This document shows positions 48,421 to 57,901 of a DNA stretch of 64,000 nt, one piece after another. The stretch is taken from contig NC_067204.1 in assembly GCF_026262505.1 (NCBI RefSeq), positions 2,885,797-2,949,796 on the forward strand, in the 5' to 3' direction. The position numbers and the translations under genes were made by a program. The stretch's first letter is position 1. Each line of letters opens with the position of its first letter. The notes under the pieces are model-generated. The model saw only the letters and a program-made list of their open reading frames with translations. It ran no database searches and had not been told where the DNA came from. The DNA is from Trichomonas vaginalis G3 (Eukaryota; Parabasalia; Trichomonadida; Trichomonadidae).

Positions 48421-49977
48421 ATGAATGAATTTTTTTCAAAATTTATCGGGAAAGGACCGACTTCTGGTTCCATCCAAGAAAAAATAACTAGTACATGGAC
48501 CAGCTTATGCAACCAAACTCTAAAGAATACTCAACAGAATCTAATAAATTCTCATGAATTAATTATTACTCTTATTGCCGAGATTAAAGAAGGAATTGCC
48601 AGTGGATTGATCAACATTGTTTCACAAGTTCTTGAACAGAACAAAATTCCAAACAATTTAGTTAAATTCGCCTTAGCAAATATTCCTCACGGATTTGTTG
48701 ATGAAGTATCATTTTTCTTTACAGAAATTTCAAAGATACAAGAAGCGCAGTTCCTTACACAGCCATTTCTTATCAAACCATTAAATGAATTTATAGAAAA
48801 TGCGCAGCCAATCAATTCAGAACAGTTCAACAGGCTTATTGAAACCCTTATTCTTCATATTACAATAGTTCCGGATGATATTCAGTCATTTATTGAGTCA
48901 GAGTCTTCAGCTCCATTAATCCATCAATTTACACAACTTGTCGTTTCCAAATATCAAGTAATGGGTGATGCTCTATTGCAAATCCTCAGTTCTTCCAATT
49001 CTATTCCAAATCTCCTTACTTTCATCACTACATATTCTCCATTAGTTGCTACATGCGTTGAATTCATCAGAGACTGCTTAGATTCGAAAGCTACTGATGC
49101 GTCAAAGCAACAGTTCCTATCATCGATCGACATGTCCCTTTCTGTTGCCCCACAAATTTATGTTGATTCATTTTCGAAGTATTTCTCAGACAATTTACTT
49201 CGTCCATGCATAATTGAAGAGAAAACAGATAAATCTTTGCCCAATGCTATATATATCCTTGCATCTTTCTCTTCTTTACAAGTAATTGGAAATTTGATCG
49301 AATATCTTGTCAAAAATCTTCCTGAATTCATCAAATCTACAAACACTGATGTCCAATATCTTGCTCTCCGTGCATCAACCATTGTTTTAGAGCATGCTTT
49401 CCCTGAACTTCCTCAATCTCCTTCTGAATTCAAAGTTTCTTTTGATTTCATGAGCCTTTTCAACGCAGAATGGTTCGTACAGTCCGATATCAATAAGCAG
49501 CTCGCAGAAGCAAGACCACGCGTCTCTTTGGCATTGGCAAAATCTCAAACAACATATTTGAATGGTAAAAAATTCAATTGTTCAGAAATTTTCAATGCCT
49601 CCCTCTCAATTCTTGACAACTTTGTTTCCAACGAAATCAGAGTCAATTGCGCTGTTACAGAGTTGTTGATTACGCTTGCATCAGTGTGGAGTAATGATGC
49701 AACATATTTGATGCTTTGTGCCGAGTGTCCGAACGGATTATTCGAGTCTACAAAGAAATTGGGACAGTTCTTCAAGGCGAGAATTGGCGGAAGACAGTCT
49801 GTGCAGCAGCTGATATCGAATGCATACGAAATGGAGCAACAAAACAAAGCTCCAAATGACGAAGAAGAATTATTGTTCAGAAACTTAGTTGTCGCTTTGG
49901 AATTCGTGAAAGAACTCCATGCAACGGCTCAGTCGAAGAATATGATCAACCAGAGTGAACAAATTGTTCAAATGTAA
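48421..49977 (+). CDS. FHIP/FAM160 (RAI16)-like helical-repeat protein
   Basis: This protein has 518 residues starting MNEFFSKFIGKGPTSG, the first ATG after the AAAAGTGACA motif. It is helical throughout and has no membrane segments. The N-terminal part, with a short-spaced LEQNKIPNNLVKFALANIPH followed by GFVDEVSFFFTEI and KPLNEFIENA, follows the pattern of the FHIP family (the HOOK-interacting subunits of the FTS-Hook-FHIP complex), where an iP..L..L....P.G...EV..FF signature is seen. FHIP links endosomal cargo to dynein. Length is shorter than animal FHIPs. The assignment is tentative and rests on pattern only; another armadillo/HEAT-type protein remains possible. Confidence 0.45.
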   Translation: MNEFFSKFIGKGPTSGSIQEKITSTWTSLCNQTLKNTQQNLINSHELIITLIAEIKEGIASGLINIVSQVLEQNKIPNNLVKFALANIPHGFVDEVSFFFTEISKIQEAQFLTQPFLIKPLNEFIENAQPINSEQFNRLIETLILHITIVPDDIQSFIESESSAPLIHQFTQLVVSKYQVMGDALLQILSSSNSIPNLLTFITTYSPLVATCVEFIRDCLDSKATDASKQQFLSSIDMSLSVAPQIYVDSFSKYFSDNLLRPCIIEEKTDKSLPNAIYILASFSSLQVIGNLIEYLVKNLPEFIKSTNTDVQYLALRASTIVLEHAFPELPQSPSEFKVSFDFMSLFNAEWFVQSDINKQLAEARPRVSLALAKSQTTYLNGKKFNCSEIFNASLSILDNFVSNEIRVNCAVTELLITLASVWSNDATYLMLCAECPNGLFESTKKLGQFFKARIGGRQSVQQLISNAYEMEQQNKAPNDEEELLFRNLVVALEFVKELHATAQSKNMINQSEQIVQM

Positions 49978-50715
49978 GTTTTATTAATAAAAAAATTCAA
50001 TTCTTTCTTTAACTTTTTTTTACCTAAGATTATACTGCACTTAAGCCCATCTGACTTTGATTCAAATTTTTGACAACTGGCGTGAAGCGTCATTGAAAAT
50101 TAACCTTATATATCTGAATTGAAGGCCATGTCATAGTGGCGTAAGGGCACCCTTAAGGCTCCAGTCCCACCCTTTTTCTTGCCGACACACTATCGTCAAA
50201 ATTAGACAAGCGTACTTTCAATTTTTAAATATGAATATTACTGAAAATAAGAGTTTTCTGGCAATGCTACGCCATATATCATGATATAATATTATAGCTT
50301 ATATTGCACTAATATAATGACTTTAATTATAAGTCAAGAAAAACCCTTATTTACAGATATATTCTATTTTAAATATTGAGAGAGTGGAACCGGAGCCTTA
50401 AGAGGATGTTTTATATTGTCGTCTGGAAAAGTGACAAAATTATCATTTTCAACTAAAAAAAGATTTTACGAGCATACTTTGGTACCTTAATAAAGGAAGA
50501 AAATCAATTCCGCCTGAATTAGTAGATAGAATGACTCCTAAGATTAATATCCAACTATTCTATGATAAAAAGTTAATATCTATGGCAATTATTCTTTTTT
50601 GAAATAAAATAAAAGACGTATTGATAATATGAGAGCATGTCAGAAAGATGAAAGTGCAACCATAGAGGATTCCGAGCAATTTCATACTTAAATCTTTGTC
50701 TAATTTTGACGATAG
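49978..50715. other. Intergenic zone with inverted repeat and gene-start relics
   Basis: CACACTATCGTCAAAATTAG (about 50185-50204) is repeated in inverse orientation at about 50700-50719, bounding roughly 540 bases. AAAAGTGACA occurs at 50427-50436. Two relics of the CATGTCA...GGTAAGTGCACCCTTAA motif lie at 50127-50155 and 50636-50660. GGAGCCTTAAG at 50392 is an inverse repeat of part of the first. No complete gene is present. Confidence 0.5.
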
Positions 50716-51462
50716 TGTGAAGCATCAGCATGTGGTCATCTTGAGGTTGTTAAATATCTCATCTCTGTTGAATCTAATATAGAAGATAAGAATAGAGTTA
50801 TCAACAAAATGCTAATTCGTGCTTCAATAAATGATCATTTAGAAGTTGTTAAATATCTTATCTCTATTGGGGCAAATAAAGAAGTAACTGATGGTCCTGG
50901 ATGGACTCCACTCATTTACGCAGCACAACATGGCAATTTTGAAGCTGTTAGATATCTTATTTCTATCGGAGCTAATTTTGAAGCAGAGAATTCTTATGGA
51001 GATACTCCACTTATTCAGGCATTGACATTTGGCCATATTGAAATTGTTAAATATCTTATCTCTATTGGCGCAAATAAAGAAGTAAAAGGTGAATTTGGAT
51101 ATACTCCACAAATTGATGCATTAAAATTTGGTCATTTTGAAATTTTTAAGTATCTTATCTCTATTGGAGCCGATAAAGAAGTAAAGGATAATAATGGAAA
51201 TACTCCACTCATTATAGCATCAGAAAAAGGCTTACTTGAATTTGTTAAATATCTCATCTCTGTTGGAGCTGATAAAGAAGCAAAGGATGAAGATGGAAAT
51301 ACTCCACTCATTAAAGCTTCCAAAAATGGCCATCTTGAAGTTGTTCAATATCTCATCTCTGTTGGAGCATTTAAAGATGCAATGGATAATTATGGGCGGA
51401 CTCCACTTTCATTTTCAAGTAATGATGTAAAAGAATATCTAATTTCTGTGGGCGCTAAGTAA
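50716..51462 (+). pseudogene. Ankyrin-repeat protein gene lacking its 5' part
   Basis: The frame is open from 50716, with a first ATG only at 50809. It encodes about seven ankyrin repeats of 33 residues with the consensus GxTPLIxASxxGHxEVVKYL and ISVGADKEAKDxDGN, ending in a shortened repeat (EYLISVGAK). Parabasalids have hundreds of such genes, usually with an N-terminal DUF3447-type part of about 200 residues. That part is missing here, and the inverted repeat at 50700-50719 lies exactly at the 5' limit. A truncated 217-residue product from 50809 is possible. Repeats are protein-binding scaffolds; the partner is unknown. Confidence 0.7.
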
Positions 51463-52070
51463 CTAAGGATCATAACTTTTGGGTTATATTAGAGTGGGAA
51501 AAGATAAAAAAAGAACTCGATCAAAACATTTACAATTATTATTAAATTGGAAATTCATGTTAAGCAAACAAATTTAAAGAGAATGATTAATTAGATTTTG
51601 CATGATATTGTCATCAATAATGATTTGGATATGTTTTTATTGAGTAAATATATGTAAGAGAACTCTAACTTGAAGAATCATTAAATTGAATATTGAATGA
51701 GCATTTTTACTATAACGAAGGTGAATTTTTGCCCAGCTATTTGTCGTTACAATATTTTTATTTTTCTGATGTAATGCGCTCAGAAGTCATTCTACATGCA
51801 ATGATGAATACGGACTAAGAAATCTCAAATAAATCTATAAATTAACAAGTTTGTATATTTTTAACCAGCGTGTCCGCGCTCAAAAAGTATATAAAATTGG
51901 AATTATCTTGATTATGATTATTTTTGCATCAAATGTCGAACAGAACTTTAATCAAAAGCAATCGAAGTATAAATCTTTTGATTGTTACATCAGATATATT
52001 AATTACAATAGTTTTTATTACATGGATAAAAATTTGAACAAACAAATAATTGAAACCTTTCATGGTAATA
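51463..52070. other. AT-rich intergenic DNA
   Basis: This stretch holds the 3' ends of the ankyrin and kinase genes, which converge here. A short open frame at 51851-52102 shows no family features and overlaps the kinase end; I do not consider it a gene. Confidence 0.5.
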
Positions 52071-53093
52071 TTAATCCTTTGGCACCAAAAATGGATGATT
52101 AAGTATTTCATCAAGTGATGGCCTGTGAAATGGGTCAAATGATAAAAGTTTCAAAATCAAATCTTTCAAATCAGAGTCCATTTCGAGTTTGTATAATGGA
52201 GTGCAGCCTACTAATGCCTCATAGCTCTCCGTGCTGATGTTTTTTGGGTTAATAAGCCCATTCTCAAAAAGTCTCTTGAATTTAGGGATTGTGCACTCAT
52301 TTATCATCTTTTCTGGGAACTGCCCTATCATATGTTGTATCCCGAATAGGTTTGCTTCACTTTCTCCTGGAGAAAATGAAATTTTTCCGAAATATAACTC
52401 AAATGCAATGCATCCTAGCGACCATTGATCTATTTCATGGCCCCATGGAAGTCCAAGGATTACTTCTGGAGCTCTGTAATAGATTGTCGTAATTAATTTA
52501 TGACCCCATGAGTAATATTTACTTCCTGATTCTAAATCTATTAATTTAACTTGTAAATATCTTGGTTGTGGATTAGCTGTATTAAGAAACATATCAGAAT
52601 TTGTGATTTGAATACTAGGATCAATTAAAATGTTCTCGGGCTTTAAATCTCCGTGTAACCTACCGATTGATCTCAATATCATAAGGGAATGAACAATTTG
52701 CGTTAGAATTTGTCTTATAGTTTCTAGTCTCCACCCTTGAAATTTATAATATTTCAAAATATCGTATAATGAGGGACCATATTTTTCCATAACTATGCAC
52801 GTATGCCCTTCAAATTTGAACCAAGTATGAAATTTGCAAAAATAATACGACGATTCTTGAATTTTTTGTAAATTACTATATAGAGCTAACAATTTTACGA
52901 AAGTATTTCCGAAATTTCCAATCAATCGGAAGCACTTAATAACTACTTCTGAATTGTTCGCCAAATCAATGCATCTATATACATTCGAATTTCCTCCAGG
53001 TTCATAGTCCGAAATTACACGATATTTATCAGCTATAACGTCTCCTTCTGTAAAAATCAATCGATCCATTAATGTATCTTCGCCATCAGCCAT
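52071..53093 (-). CDS. CMGC protein kinase, DYRK/PRP4-like
   Basis: This protein has 340 residues from MADGEDTLMDRLIF; an upstream in-frame extension is AT-rich and not kinase-like, so this start is chosen. Kinase parts are the glycine loop EPGGNSNVYRC (31-41), catalytic lysine VIK (53), HGDLKPENIL (147-156), TIYYRAPEVILG (203-214) and DQWSLGCIAFELYFGK (222-237), the last two typical of DYRK/PRP4/HIPK kinases in the CMGC group. The DFG motif reads DLE (186-188), keeping the metal-binding aspartate. The insert after the catalytic loop (SIQITNSDMFLNTANPQPRY) is also seen in this group. It probably acts as a Ser/Thr kinase, in a nuclear or cytoplasmic role that cannot be told from sequence. Confidence 0.8.
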   Translation of the reverse strand: MADGEDTLMDRLIFTEGDVIADKYRVISDYEPGGNSNVYRCIDLANNSEVVIKCFRLIGNFGNTFVKLLALYSNLQKIQESSYYFCKFHTWFKFEGHTCIVMEKYGPSLYDILKYYKFQGWRLETIRQILTQIVHSLMILRSIGRLHGDLKPENILIDPSIQITNSDMFLNTANPQPRYLQVKLIDLESGSKYYSWGHKLITTIYYRAPEVILGLPWGHEIDQWSLGCIAFELYFGKISFSPGESEANLFGIQHMIGQFPEKMINECTIPKFKRLFENGLINPKNISTESYEALVGCTPLYKLEMDSDLKDLILKLLSFDPFHRPSLDEILNHPFLVPKD

Positions 53094-53604
53094 AAAATAA
53101 AAACAAAAATTGGAAATCGATCTTTTATTTGACAAGTAAATTTGAAAAATTGACATGTAAATTTCATATAGATCTTGATATTCGATGTGCATTACCAGTG
53201 AAGACGAAACAATCAAAAATATCATTATAAATCAAAGTGAAATCAATCTATTTATTAATATTTCCTGAGTAAACGTTATAAGGAATGTTTAATCGTGTCT
53301 GATAGATCACACTACTTCTTGTATTTTTCATTTTGATCTCTTGCCATGTTCTACTTGACTTTAGATTTTCAATAAGGTATTCAATTCGTTGTAGTTGTTT
53401 GGTCATTAGGGAAAATGATGCAAAACACTAAGGTAAGAATTACAGCAGCATAAACCAAATTTTTGACTTATATTTTCCAAAAAATAATTAATATTTTCGA
53501 GTTGAAATAAAAAACAGAAAATATTTAAGCTGTAGACATGTGGTTCAATGAAATTGGATTATTTATTTCTATTTTTGAAGTGACAATTTCTAGTCAAAAA
53601 AAAC
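53094..53604. other. Divergent intergenic region
   Basis: This AT-rich region separates the kinase gene and the gene at 53605. GAAGTGACAA at 53578-53587, 18 bases before the ATG at 53605, is a near match of the AAAAGTGACA motif. No matching motif was seen on the kinase side. Confidence 0.45.
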
Positions 53605-54276
53605 ATGAATTTTGTGCCTCAATCAGCACCAAGTTCGTATTCTACTTCATATTATGCTCTTGGATTTCCAACAGTTAAAGTATTTAATGCTTTTCTTGCA
53701 ACTATTCAAAAGCAGAACGAAAGATTTAAGAAAGCAACATTTACTTTAGATCAAAACAATAAGCCTTCAAAAATGTACGACCCTATAAAATTTTCAACAA
53801 ATTCGAATATCAGAGAATATAATCTTTACAAATTTGACAACTTTGTAGTTCAATTTTGGGATAATTTAGATATAATACCATCAAATTGCGTTTTAATCAA
53901 GAAAAATGATTATAACAACTCAGTGCATGATTTGATAACTCAAAATGCAATTGTTAAAAGGCATGATAGACAAAAATTAAAAATACTTGATGCAGGAGAA
54001 AATTGGTGCGTTATGACTGACCGAGATATGTCACAAATCTCAGGTGTAGATCTATTTCAGCCGAATTCATACAACAAACTGCTTTATACTAAAGATCTTC
54101 CAATTGATATCGATTTAAATTACATAGTGGAACTATTCTCAGATTACGGATGCATCTCTGCTGATGTTGATGAGAAAAATAAATGTTTCAGATGCGTTTT
54201 CAAAAATGACGAAACACAAATTCAAAGAGCATTAAAAGACTTCGAAGTAAATCTTACAGAAGAGATCAAGTCATAA
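53605..54276 (+). CDS. Conserved-looking protein of unknown function, possible C-terminal RRM fold
   Basis: This protein has 223 residues starting MNFVPQSAPSSYSTSYYALG. There are no membrane segments. The N-terminal third is polar; the middle (NLYKFDNFVVQFWDNLDIIP) is mixed. Residues about 158-222 read as beta-alpha-beta-beta-alpha-beta (NKLLYTKDLPIDIDLNYIVE, then LFSDYGCISADVDEKNKCF, then RCVFKNDETQIQRALKDFEV), the order of an RRM-type fold such as that of Nup35/53 nucleoporins. The RNP motifs are not conserved, so the idea is weak. Confidence 0.5.
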   Translation: MNFVPQSAPSSYSTSYYALGFPTVKVFNAFLATIQKQNERFKKATFTLDQNNKPSKMYDPIKFSTNSNIREYNLYKFDNFVVQFWDNLDIIPSNCVLIKKNDYNNSVHDLITQNAIVKRHDRQKLKILDAGENWCVMTDRDMSQISGVDLFQPNSYNKLLYTKDLPIDIDLNYIVELFSDYGCISADVDEKNKCFRCVFKNDETQIQRALKDFEVNLTEEIKS

Positions 54277-55005
54277 ATTTCCCTCAGAAATAACTTTTTA
54301 CCAAGATTTTCTTTATTATTTCTTATTTGCTTTATACATTGGATTTATTATGCTGACACTTGATTGCCAAGGTATGATCTTATTAGAAAATTCATCAATC
54401 ATTGTCTTTTGGGAAAAAATCACATCAATTTTTTATTATTTATCAATGTTTGATGAAATTCACAGTATCAAATGTTTTTTGTCCTATTTCCTATCATTTT
54501 AGTAATAACATTCTGTAAAATTACTTTCTTCAATTTTTTTTTTGTAAAAGTGACGATTTTTTGAATTCCGAGACTAATAGATTGATTGGCATTTATCTCC
54601 TTCTCTTTTATGTTTTGTTGAGACTCATATGGAGGACATTAGATAGTATCGCCTTCCTAACAATACTCATTCTTCAATTTTGTTTACAATTGCGTATTTG
54701 TGGCATTAAAGGCAAAATTAAAAAATGTTCATTTTTTCTGTTTCGAAAAAGTGACAGTAGAAAAGTTTCATTTTGGTTTCATCCAAATATGATCAGCAAT
54801 GATGAATAACTATGAGATTTTGTCCAAATACGAACGGAATGAAGGATTTTTTTGAGTTTTTAATTTTAATAAACATTCATTAATCACAAAATCGTCTTCA
54901 ATTGATTGTAACCATATTCTTTTTGGGGGATGTTTATACAGTTTTCTCAATTACTGAGATTTCATATAAAAATAAAATATGAATTTGAATAAAATATAAT
55001 TACAT
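54277..55005. other. Intergenic DNA with two promoter-like motifs
   Basis: AAAAGTGACG lies at 54545-54554 and AAAAGTGACA at 54747-54756, both plus strand. A frame of about 80 codons follows the first motif but has no ATG near its start, so no gene is called. The rest is AT-rich. Confidence 0.4.
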
Positions 55006-55947
55006 TTATTGTTGAAGGATTCTTCTAAGTGTATTAAGTAGCGCTAACACATTATTTTTAGACGTAGCAGTCGGAATGTGTTTATCTGAGACTCCAACTA
55101 AAATTACGTCAAATGTCGACCAAAATAGATGGTAATGCACTCCATCCATTTCGATAGACATTGTAGATTGGGCAGATTTCGCATCCATCATCGATGCCAT
55201 TGAAACAAACATTTCTGTTGCATGTTGTACCATAACATAGGTTTCGAGGGACAGCTGGTCACCGCCTGTAAGGAAAGGAAGCTTAGTTTGAAGATCAATT
55301 AAGAAACAGTTCTTCAATTCAAGGCTTTTCGCAAATCTATCCATAGATTCAACCATTTTTGATGATTGAGGGATGGATGACTGTAGGATTTCGACAATGG
55401 CACGAACAGTCGAGCCATCCATCAGTGAAGTAGTATGAAAAACAGCGTCATTGAAGATAGGTTTTAACAAAGTAGTTTGGTTTTGAATTACTGTATCTAA
55501 ATTGCTTCCGAGGAGATCAGACTGATTGAATAATACATGAACAGATACTTTATCAATAAGAGAATTTCGAATAAATTGAATTGCGTTTGCTGCGTCAGTA
55601 TCTACTGGTTTGTTTGCATCAATAACGTAAACCAATGTCTTGCAACCTTCGAAATATTCACGATGCTGTTGCAAATCTGTTGGAACTTGTGCTGTGTATT
55701 GGATTGGGAATCTAAACATTGTATTCCTAATTTCCATTCTTTTAGACTCATGTTTTTCTTTTGATAGACCGGGGGCTCTTCTAAATTTCTCAAATATTTG
55801 TCCGAAAACAGAATATTTGCCGGTATTTTTTGGTCCAACAAGAACTATTGTTCCAATGTTTGTAACATTGTTAAATGTGACTATTGAAGTGGCTTCATCT
55901 GTAAAGTGAGCATCAATGTTATAAAGATCCGCGTCAAAGTTAAACAT
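55006..55947 (-). CDS. Rag/Gtr-type small GTPase, divergent
   Basis: This protein has 313 residues starting MFNFDADLYNIDAHFTDEAT. The P-loop GPKNTGKYS (38-46), YVIDAN (108-112) and an NKxD-like NQSD (141-144) mark a Ras-like G domain. A longer C-terminal part (FLTGGDQLSLETYVMVQHAT to the end) matches the roadblock-type domain that Rag/Gtr GTPases use to dimerise. Rag GTPases sit on lysosomes and tell TORC1 about amino acids. Switch II does not show the usual DxxG, and the G-domain lysine of NKxD is replaced, so binding or hydrolysis may be altered. It resembles RagC/Gtr2 rather than RagA in these losses. Confidence 0.65.
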   Translation of the reverse strand: MFNFDADLYNIDAHFTDEATSIVTFNNVTNIGTIVLVGPKNTGKYSVFGQIFEKFRRAPGLSKEKHESKRMEIRNTMFRFPIQYTAQVPTDLQQHREYFEGCKTLVYVIDANKPVDTDAANAIQFIRNSLIDKVSVHVLFNQSDLLGSNLDTVIQNQTTLLKPIFNDAVFHTTSLMDGSTVRAIVEILQSSIPQSSKMVESMDRFAKSLELKNCFLIDLQTKLPFLTGGDQLSLETYVMVQHATEMFVSMASMMDAKSAQSTMSIEMDGVHYHLFWSTFDVILVGVSDKHIPTATSKNNVLALLNTLRRILQQ

Positions 55948-56535
55948 TTTTTAGAAAATTATGATTATTGTAAAGTATTTTCTTTCAAAAAAATCAAAAC
56001 TCTCCAATTCAACTTAAATCATTCAGTTGGGAATCAGCTATTGGTTTCAATTATAAAATTGAGAGGAACGTTGCTATATAGAGTCTCAATGGCACTTGAA
56101 GGCGTTTCATCAAGGAATTGGAATTTCAAAATTTTTATGAAAAAGTATTAAAAAAATTCGATTATTTTCCTAATTGTTGACATGTTTGTATATTAATGGT
56201 GCGCTTAAATAGCATTCTGATATACTGTGTTATATTGATTTTTTGAGAGCATGTCAGAAAAAGGTAAGTGCATCTTTAATGTTTTCAATTGGAATACTAA
56301 TAATCCTTTGTTCCGCTGTTTGAAACTGAACTATTTTTGTTAAATCAAAATTCATAGCTAAGGAATGCCTTCGTTTCCATAATATAAACTTTGTGAAATG
56401 TCAGAACCTTCGAAAAGTGACATTTCAAATATATTAAACATATGACAAATTATAAGCAGAGCAAAGTAGAGATTCTTTCTCATCAAATAATTCGATCTCA
56501 TCAGCAATCAGAAATGGTCGAAACTCAGTACAAAT
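55948..56535. other. Intergenic DNA with ankyrin-gene start relic and promoter-like motif
   Basis: GAGCATGTCAGAAAAAGGTAAGTG lies at about 56247-56270, one of five related motifs near gene ends in this host region; read as protein it opens MSEKGKC. AAAAGTGACA is at 56413-56422, 114 bases before the beta-helix start codon. Confidence 0.45.
56413..56422 (+). promoter_or_regulatory. AAAAGTGACA motif upstream of the first beta-helix gene
   Basis: Exact 10-mer, 92 bases before an ATG at 56514 and 114 before the main start at 56536. The same motif precedes the tandem paralogue at nearly the same distance (57759-57768). Confidence 0.45.
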
Positions 56536-57630
56536 ATGAAAAACGCAAAAAGATTCAGCTGGTCTGAATATTTTGGTAATGCAGATAAAGTTAATCAAAC
56601 TCATAATGGAACAGCATTATATGATACTACAAGCCCTAAAAATTATTACGTTTTTGTTTGTACCTTTAAAGAATGCAAAGAAAACGGTGCAATTTATATC
56701 GAAAGAAATAATGAAATTTACACATTGCTTGAAGATTCAATATTTTCTAGATGCAAATCCACTTCACAAAATGGTGGTGGATCTGTTTATTTTTACGGTT
56801 ATTTAGCAGGGCATATTGTTCAACAACGAAATTGTTATTTTAAATCAATAGCAACAAGTGAATGCATGGCATTTCAACAATATGTTCAATATTATAACTA
56901 TGCTTTTGAAATTTCAGTCTCAAACTGCGGAGAAAGTGTAGAAGAAAAAAGTACTACATTTGGAATTATTGCAGGTGATGTCCAAATTGCGAATAACAAC
57001 ATCACTTACAACAAATGCCGGATCAAGTCATCAATATATAGTTATCCATTGGACACTTCAGGCTATTGTAATTTCTCAACATTCAGAGAAAACAACCAAA
57101 CTGGAAGTAATTCCCTTGTACTTGGCACTTTATCTGATTCGGAAAAACAAACAGTTTCTTACTGCAATGTTATTGAAAATAAATGCGGAACAGACAATGA
57201 CCAAGTTCTATTTCGTTGTAAATACAATACTACTATTGATCACTGCGCATTTTTAAAAAACACTGCTGTATATTTGTTTTATATTGATTTCGAAGGTTTC
57301 ATAATGACTATTTCTGATTCATTTGTTGATTCAAATTCAACATCTGGACTAGGAACTGTTAAATTTGAAAGAGATCATTTAAATTCTGAAACAATTAGTA
57401 TTGCTCTATTAGATGCAGAAAATTGTTTCATTGAACCAAAAGTAATGACAGCTAAAGTTTCTTATTTTTGTGCATTGACAGAAACTTCACCGGCATTATT
57501 TGTAAAAAAAATGATAGATTGCATGAATAGTTGTAAACTTCATTTCAGATTTATTTTTGCAGTCATTGAAGAAAAGTGTTTCATCATATGCGTTGTTTAT
57601 CTGAAGTGTTGTAACACTTTTATCTACTGA
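56536..57630 (+). CDS. Right-handed beta-helix protein with chimeric C-terminus
   Basis: This protein has 364 residues starting MKNAKRFSWSEYFGNADKVN. The body consists of short strands with repeated SxFxxCxSxxxGGGSVYF, NNxITYNKC and YCNVIENKCG patterns, as in parallel beta-helix (Pmp-like) proteins that trichomonads have in large numbers. No signal peptide or anchor is seen, unlike many family members. From about 57586 the frame reads backwards through a fragment of a cyclase-family gene, so the last 15 residues are foreign. In front, a first ATG at 56514 opens a 17-codon frame (MVETQYKYEKRKKIQLV) that overlaps the start. Role: probably surface or secreted adhesion; not proven. Confidence 0.6.
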   Translation: MKNAKRFSWSEYFGNADKVNQTHNGTALYDTTSPKNYYVFVCTFKECKENGAIYIERNNEIYTLLEDSIFSRCKSTSQNGGGSVYFYGYLAGHIVQQRNCYFKSIATSECMAFQQYVQYYNYAFEISVSNCGESVEEKSTTFGIIAGDVQIANNNITYNKCRIKSSIYSYPLDTSGYCNFSTFRENNQTGSNSLVLGTLSDSEKQTVSYCNVIENKCGTDNDQVLFRCKYNTTIDHCAFLKNTAVYLFYIDFEGFIMTISDSFVDSNSTSGLGTVKFERDHLNSETISIALLDAENCFIEPKVMTAKVSYFCALTETSPALFVKKMIDCMNSCKLHFRFIFAVIEEKCFIICVVYLKCCNTFIY

Positions 57631-57722
57631 AAGTGAGTCGTAAATTTCACTCGGCATAAATTTTAAACCAATCAATTTAAATGGTTACTTCGTATTTCAT
57701 CTTTTTATCGATGATGACATAA
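57586..57722 (-). pseudogene. Fragment of a cyclase-family gene
   Basis: This segment (ATATGCGTTGTTTATCTG onward) matches part of the large gene at about 59880-60040 (ATATGCGTTATTTATCTG), with some missing bases. It is a relic of a related gene, in the same orientation as that gene, fused to the 3' end of the first beta-helix gene. Confidence 0.7.
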
Positions 57723-57758
57723 ACATAAGAATATATTGAAATTGAGATAAAATTGTAA

Positions 57759-57768
57759 AAAAGTGACA
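57759..57768 (+). promoter_or_regulatory. AAAAGTGACA motif upstream of the second beta-helix gene
   Basis: Exact 10-mer, 111 bases before an ATG at 57880 and 133 before the main start at 57902. Confidence 0.45.
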
Positions 57769-57901
57769 TTCATATTTTTCTAACAAATTATTATTCACAT
57801 TCCTCACCTAGCAAATTATAGTCAGATCAAAGTAAAAATTTTTTATCATCAAATAATTATATCTCATTATCAATCTGAAATGGTCGAAACTCAGTTCAAA
57901 T

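Noticed and set aside
51851-52102. 83-codon frame downstream of the ankyrin gene
   Set aside because: It overlaps the kinase gene end, and its composition is that of random AT-rich DNA.
54561-54809. Frame of about 80 codons after an AAAAGTGACG motif
   Set aside because: It has no ATG near its start, is dominated by leucine/isoleucine/phenylalanine as expected from AT-rich DNA, and has no family features.
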